From contig JAILCP010000040.1 in assembly GCA_024680055.1 (NCBI GenBank), positions 1-56,490 of the forward strand: DNA of 56,490 nt. The letters run 5' to 3'. Position numbers and translations under genes: made by a program. A model generated the notes under the pieces. It had not been told where the DNA came from and ran no database searches. It worked only from the letters and a program-made list of their open reading frames with translations. This DNA comes from Lachnospiraceae bacterium. GTDB taxonomy: Bacteria > Bacillota > Clostridia > Lachnospirales > Lachnospiraceae. Shown one piece after another: positions 52,858 through 56,490 of this stretch (positions are counted from its first letter, which is position 1; each line of letters begins with the position of its first letter).

Positions 52858-54933
52858 TTATAACATGTTTTTGGTGCTGTCCAGTGCAATTCCAATGGTA
52901 GACACATTATGCAACAAGGCTGACGTGGTTGGCTGGAATACTCCGGTTACACCAAGTCCAATCAGTGCTGTATTAAATCCAACGATAAAACGATAATTTC
53001 GACGAATTCGTTTCATCAGACAATCGGACAATACCTTTAAGGTTAAAATTTCATAAAGACTGTCTGCGGACACGGTAATGTCAGCAATTTCACGGGCAAT
53101 CTGGGCTCCGTCACTAATGGCGATTCCCACATCTGCCGCAGAAAGTGCAGGAGAATCGTTGATTCCATCTCCAATCATAATCACCTTGTGGCCAAGTTCC
53201 TTTTCCTTCTCCACAAAACGTGCCTTGTCTTCCGGCAACACCTCGGCATAAAACTCATCCACTCCCACACGCTTTGCAATGGCTTTTGCAGTTTTGTAGC
53301 TGTCTCCGGTCATCATAACGACCTTCTTAATGCCTACCTTTTTCAGTGAATTCAACACTGCATCCGCCTCTTCTCGAACCGGATCCTCAATACAGATCAC
53401 TGCTGCCAGTTTGCCTTCCAGTGCAAGGTATAATAAAGAGCACTCTTCCGGCAGCGCATCAAAACGCTCCTGATAACCCGGATCGATTTCGCATTTTTCA
53501 TCCTCAAATACAAAATGATAGCTTCCAATAATAGCCGGTTTATCCTCGATGGTTGTGGAAATACCGTGTGCAACAATATAGTTCACCTTACTGTGCATTT
53601 CATCATGTTCAAGGCCTTCCTGCTCCGCCTTCTTAGTAACCGCTTTTGCCATAGAATGAGGAAAATGTTCCTCAAGGCAGGCTGCAATTCTAAGTAACTC
53701 CTTTGGTTCCTTATCACAGAAGGATACCACATCTTTTACGGTCGGCTGTGCTTTTGTCAGGGTTCCTGTCTTGTCAAACACAATGGTATCTGCTTCAGAC
53801 ACCGCTTCCATGAACTTACCGCCTTTTACCGTAATATGATGCATACTTGCTTCTCTAATGGCTGATAACACAGCGATTGGCATGCTTAATTTTAAGGCAC
53901 AGGAGAAGTCCACCATCAATACCGCAATGGCCTTTGTGGCGTTTCTTGTAAGTAAATAGGTTAACGCTGTTCCTGCCAATGTATACGGAACCAGCTTATC
54001 CGCCAAATGATTTGCTTTACTTTCCGCATTGGATTTCAATTTCTCGGTTTCTTCAATCATAGTTACAATTTTTTCGTAACGACTGGATCCACCTTTTTCT
54101 GTTACGCGAATGGTAATTTCACCCTCATCATTTACGGTACCGGCATAAACCACACTATCCTGATATTTACGAACCGGCATGGATTCTCCCGTAAGAGAGG
54201 CCTGATTGATCATGGCTTCACCGGATACTACCACTCCGTCAAACGGAACGATGTTACCCATATGAACGACCACCTTATCTCCCACTTCAACATTCTTGGA
54301 AGATACCAATACTTCCCTGTTATCATCGGAAAGCATCCATACTTTCTCCACGCCAAGGGCCATGGAACGGGCCAAATCGTCTACCGAACGCTTATGCGTC
54401 CACTCTTCCAAAATATCACCAAGTCCCAGTAAGAACATGACCGATCCCGCAGTGGAAAAATCTCCTCGAAGAATGGATACTGCAATGGCAACCGCGTCAA
54501 GTACGGAAACCTCCAGTTTCTTCTTTGCCAGGGTCTTAAGGCCGGCGTAAATATACTTCATGGACTTTATGGTAATGAAGATTTTACGTATATCCATAGG
54601 AAGAATCAGTCTGCGAAGAACCCTTCCCATAAGTCTGCCCGCAATCTTTTCCTGATAGTATGCATTTAAAGCTCTACCGGAATTCTCTACCACCTCGCAT
54701 GGCACATCTGCAGTTTCATAATGAAACGTTCTCACAGCAGTAATTACATCTGCACGATTTCCTACATATTCAATAACCGCGTCTGCAGTTCTGTCATAGA
54801 CCTTTGCAAAGGTGATATTGATCTGATTGGAAAGGTAGTATTCCAGAATGTCCGCCTGCTCAAATGTCATACGCTTGGTGGCCACATGAATTCTCATTCG
54901 CTTTTTTGTTTCATGTTTTATAGTAAATTTCAT
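52858..54933 (-). CDS. P1B-type metal ATPase, FezB-like (candidate ferrosome ATPase)
   Basis: 691 residues: N-terminal basic region (KKRMRIH at 10-16) and a degenerate HMA-like fold with no CxxC; membrane helices; TGES at 248-251; DKTGT phosphorylation site at Asp387; MTGDS and GDGINDSPAL hinge motifs. The usual CPC in the transmembrane metal site is replaced by Ser344-Cys345-Ala346 (DFSCALKLSMP), a different specificity class. A small glycine-zipper/acidic protein lies just upstream, the pairing seen in fezAB ferrosome loci as I recall. An iron or manganese role is inference. Starts ATG after GAGATGAAAC. Confidence 0.8.
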   Translation of the reverse strand: MKFTIKHETKKRMRIHVATKRMTFEQADILEYYLSNQINITFAKVYDRTADAVIEYVGNRADVITAVRTFHYETADVPCEVVENSGRALNAYYQEKIAGRLMGRVLRRLILPMDIRKIFITIKSMKYIYAGLKTLAKKKLEVSVLDAVAIAVSILRGDFSTAGSVMFLLGLGDILEEWTHKRSVDDLARSMALGVEKVWMLSDDNREVLVSSKNVEVGDKVVVHMGNIVPFDGVVVSGEAMINQASLTGESMPVRKYQDSVVYAGTVNDEGEITIRVTEKGGSSRYEKIVTMIEETEKLKSNAESKANHLADKLVPYTLAGTALTYLLTRNATKAIAVLMVDFSCALKLSMPIAVLSAIREASMHHITVKGGKFMEAVSEADTIVFDKTGTLTKAQPTVKDVVSFCDKEPKELLRIAACLEEHFPHSMAKAVTKKAEQEGLEHDEMHSKVNYIVAHGISTTIEDKPAIIGSYHFVFEDEKCEIDPGYQERFDALPEECSLLYLALEGKLAAVICIEDPVREEADAVLNSLKKVGIKKVVMMTGDSYKTAKAIAKRVGVDEFYAEVLPEDKARFVEKEKELGHKVIMIGDGINDSPALSAADVGIAISDGAQIAREIADITVSADSLYEILTLKVLSDCLMKRIRRNYRFIVGFNTALIGLGVTGVFQPTTSALLHNVSTIGIALDSTKNML

Positions 54934-54979
54934 TGTTTCATCTCACTTCTCAAAGTTAGAAGATGCTAAGACGCACAAT

Positions 54980-55014
54980 AATAAAACAACCTGTGAGACA
55001 AAGATCTCACAGGT
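54980..55014 (-). terminator. Internal terminator between the small protein and the ATPase
   Basis: 10-bp perfect stem ACCTGTGAGA / TCTCACAGGT with a 6-base loop, followed on the minus strand by TTGTTTTATT. It lies 26 bases after the small gene's stop and 47 before the ATPase start, so most transcripts may stop here and yield more small protein than ATPase. Confidence 0.75.
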
Positions 55015-55039
55015 CTTATCTATTATCAACTAGTCTTTC

Positions 55040-55324
55040 TTAGCACTCTTCGTCATCGTTGCAATCATCAATTTCGCATTCAGCCTCAGCTAAATCTCTC
55101 TCTTCATTAAGCTCCTTTGCTTCAGCTAAAACATCTTCCGCATTTTCCTGAATTGTGGTTGCGGTATCCATTACGCATTTCTTTGCTCTAAGTGCTGCTG
55201 CTGTACAATGTACATAAGCCTTCTTTGCATCCTTACTTGCTAAAATCTTAACTCCTGCTGTTCCAAATGCTACACCTGCAGCGAACAGTCCTGTGTGTTT
55301 CCAACTAAAAGACATATTCTTCAC
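55040..55324 (-). CDS. Small glycine-zipper, acidic protein upstream of the P-type ATPase (FezA/DUF6110-like)
   Basis: 94 residues. A single hydrophobic segment (about 11-29, TGLFAAGVAFGTAGVKIL) has glycines spaced like a glycine zipper, so it may insert in a membrane. The rest is charged and helical, with cysteines (VHCTAA, KKCVMDTA) and a strongly acidic tail ending in Cys (DDCNDDEEC), which could bind metal. Resembles small partner proteins (FezA, DUF6110) of ferrosome loci, recalled only from memory. It lies upstream of the ATPase with a terminator between. ATG after CGGAGGTGAAG. Confidence 0.65.
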   Translation of the reverse strand: MKNMSFSWKHTGLFAAGVAFGTAGVKILASKDAKKAYVHCTAAALRAKKCVMDTATTIQENAEDVLAEAKELNEERDLAEAECEIDDCNDDEEC

Positions 55325-55337
55325 CTCCGTTTTTCTC

Positions 55338-55354
55338 TTATGATACTATTATAA
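55338..55354 (-). promoter_or_regulatory. Palindrome over the -10 of the small-protein promoter
   Basis: A 17-base near-palindrome TTATRATANTATYATAA spans the -10 (14 of 17 positions symmetric). A regulator bound here would block transcription of the small gene and ATPase. It does not closely match the classic Fur box. Confidence 0.45.
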
Positions 55355-55375
55355 CCGCCCTTTTTAAAATTGCAA
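55348..55375 (-). promoter_or_regulatory. Promoter of the small protein/ATPase locus
   Basis: Minus strand TTGCAA (55370-55375), 16-base spacer, TATAAT (55348-55353), about 24 bases before the start codon. Confidence 0.7.
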
Positions 55376-55457
55376 GTATTTTTTTCAAATTTTCACTTTT
55401 GTTTCTCCAATTCAGACAAATCTAACTCAACTTTCATTATTCTAACAGTACTCCTAT

Positions 55458-55482
55458 GTTACAAACTCACTGTTTTTGTAAC
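55458..55482. repeat. Inverted repeat GTTACAAA-N9-TTTGTAAC
   Basis: Perfect 8-bp arms (55458-55465 and 55475-55482) with a 9-base centre, in the gap between the ATPase and degV promoters. Could be an operator or stem-loop; no T run follows. Confidence 0.5.
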
Positions 55483-55499
55483 GCTCCTTTAAAAAAGTA

Positions 55500-55528
55500 T
55501 TGTATTTCATTTTTCTCTCCCTTATAAT
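55500..55528 (+). promoter_or_regulatory. Promoter of the second degV gene
   Basis: Plus strand TTGTAT (55500-55505), 17-base spacer, TATAAT (55523-55528); the predicted start falls within the palindrome at 55534-55556. Confidence 0.65.
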
Positions 55529-55533
55529 CCACC

Positions 55534-55556
55534 GTGACACATGTAACGTATGTCAC
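55534..55556 (+). promoter_or_regulatory. Putative operator GTGACA-N11-TGTCAC
   Basis: Inverted repeat of six perfect bases per arm, directly after the -10 at the expected transcription start. A TetR-family gene is the second gene of this run, so autorepression is plausible. Confidence 0.45.
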
Positions 55557-55572
55557 AGAAAGGACTATTAAT

Positions 55573-56379
55573 ATGAAAATAATTACTGATTCATCTGCAA
55601 ATATATTACCATCTGTACCTTTAAGAATTGTTACGGATGAAAAAGAGTACATGGACGACAAAACCCTTGATACTGCTGCCATGGTGCAGGAATTAAAGGC
55701 CTATAAAGGAAAATCCTCAACCGCCTGCCCTAATATGAATGACTGGTTAAACGCGTTTGAAAACGAAGAGGAAATCTATGCCCTTACCTTAACCAGCAAC
55801 CTTTCCGGATGTTATTCCTATGCTGCCAGCGCGGCTTCCGAATACATGGAAAACCACGAAGGCGCCAGAGTTCATGTAATGGATTCTCTTTCCACCGGGC
55901 CGGAACTTGCCCTTTTAGCGGAAAAGGCTACAGAACTTGCAAATGAGGGAAAAAGTTTTGATGAGGTGGTGAATGCTATGGATGAATATAAAAAACATAC
56001 ATCACTTGCATTTATTCTCGGTTCGTTAGATAATTTTGCTAAGAACGGTCGTGTAAATCCTGCCCTGGCAAAAATCAGCGGAGTACTTGGAATTAAAATC
56101 GTGGGAAGAGCCAGCAAGGTAGGCGATTTGGAGCCTTTAAGCAAAAGTAAAGGAGAAGGTCGCGCGGCCAAGCAACTATTTTCTAATATGAAGGCAGAAG
56201 GCTACCGAGGTGGACGTGTACGTCTCACACACACTTTAAATCCTGCCCTGGCGGATAAATTCTTTGGCATGATAAAAAAAGAATATCCGGATGCAGATAT
56301 CACCATTTCCGAAAATCGTGGCATCTGTTCATTCTACGCCGAAGAAGGTAGCCTTTTGGTAGGATACGAAAAAAACTAG
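55573..56379 (+). CDS. DegV family fatty-acid-binding protein (second copy)
   Basis: 268 residues, DegV/FakB fold: KIITDSSANIL at the N-terminus, AYKGKSSTACPNMNDWLNAF, LTSNLSGCYSYAAS near 90, ILGSLDNFAKNGRVNPALAKI near 155 and the C-terminal FYAEEGSLLVG. It differs from the copy at 42762, so it probably has another ligand. The start is the ATG before KIITDSSAN after AAAGGACTATTA; a longer frame begins in the operator region and is unlikely. The TetR-family gene begins 11 bases after its stop, so they form a two-gene run. Confidence 0.9.
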   Translation: MKIITDSSANILPSVPLRIVTDEKEYMDDKTLDTAAMVQELKAYKGKSSTACPNMNDWLNAFENEEEIYALTLTSNLSGCYSYAASAASEYMENHEGARVHVMDSLSTGPELALLAEKATELANEGKSFDEVVNAMDEYKKHTSLAFILGSLDNFAKNGRVNPALAKISGVLGIKIVGRASKVGDLEPLSKSKGEGRAAKQLFSNMKAEGYRGGRVRLTHTLNPALADKFFGMIKKEYPDADITISENRGICSFYAEEGSLLVGYEKN

Positions 56380-56390
56380 AAAGGAACTCT

Positions 56391-56490
56391 ATGGAAGGAA
56401 CAACCCAAAGCTTAAAAGCAGCTCTTTTAAGCCTGATGCGAACCAAAGATTTTAAAGACGTTACAGTATCCGAACTCTGTAAAAAGGCGG
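56391..56490 (+). CDS. TetR/AcrR family regulator, N-terminal part (truncated by window)
   Basis: The 33 codons seen start ATG after AAAGGAACTCT and read as the first helices of a TetR helix-turn-helix: TQSLKAALLSLMRTKDFKDVTVSELCKKA. The window ends inside the HTH. It likely governs the operator at 55534 and thus the degV gene ahead of it; this is inferred from position. Confidence 0.75.
   Translation, partial: MEGTTQSLKAALLSLMRTKDFKDVTVSELCKKA

Overview
The window looks like a chromosomal stretch of an anaerobic, low-GC Gram-positive bacterium of the class Clostridia, most likely family Lachnospiraceae. The V1 part of the 16S gene, the gene orders (ftsE-ftsX-ctp-prfB; rapZ-whiA-HPr-like; tsaE-tsaB-rimI), type III glutamine synthetase and strong AGGAGG ribosome binding sites all fit. 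Genus cannot be fixed from the sequence. No phage, insertion sequence, integrase or CRISPR array is visible. Almost all genes lie on the minus strand and are housekeeping.

Layout. 1-750: 5' end of a 16S gene with two consensus-type promoters, preceded by two tRNA-Ser genes with their own promoter. 790-6100: ispD, then a t6A tRNA-modification group (tsaD, tsaB, tsaE, rimI) with RNase Z and two small membrane proteins. 6124-9598: tex and, divergently, two membrane proteins. 9650-17192: glutaredoxin-like protein, aspartate kinase, RF2 with its programmed frameshift, the ctp-ftsX-ftsE division cluster, a CdaR-type regulator and a WecG/TagA glycosyltransferase. 17193-20414: an AT-rich gap with DnaA-box-like sites and two tandem secreted SH3-NlpC/P60 hydrolases, each with a WalR-like box upstream. 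20604-26340: RidA, CvfB, an acyl-ACP thioesterase, tRNA-Gln, a YigZ protein and a class A PBP. 26357-36880: type III glutamine synthetase followed by a pseudo-receiver protein, aldolase, lipid kinase, a Crh-like HPr, whiA, rapZ, murB, an M18 aminopeptidase and hprK. 36939-42670: uvrC, ftsH and pyrG; pyrG carries an in-frame TAA between its two domains. 42762-52732: DegV with a divergent WYL regulator, HutD/DUF6472/AzlCD, a three-receiver protein, sfsA, a secreted papain-like protease, SdpI-like protein, nudC and a prepilin-peptidase-like protein. 52858-55324: an unusual P1B-type ATPase with a small glycine-zipper/acidic protein, a candidate ferrosome (fez-like) locus. 55573-56490: a second DegV gene and the start of a TetR-family gene.

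Themes. Envelope growth (ftsEX, NlpC/P60 pair, PBP1, murB, WecG) and carbon/nitrogen signalling (HprK plus an HPr-like protein with Glu at position 15 and Ser at 46; GlnN plus pseudo-receiver) recur. The points most worth a second look are the P-type ATPase/small-protein pair, the interrupted pyrG, the Glu15 Crh-like protein, the WalR-like boxes and the pseudo-receiver beside glnN. All assignments come from reading the sequence and recalled family knowledge; no database search was made.
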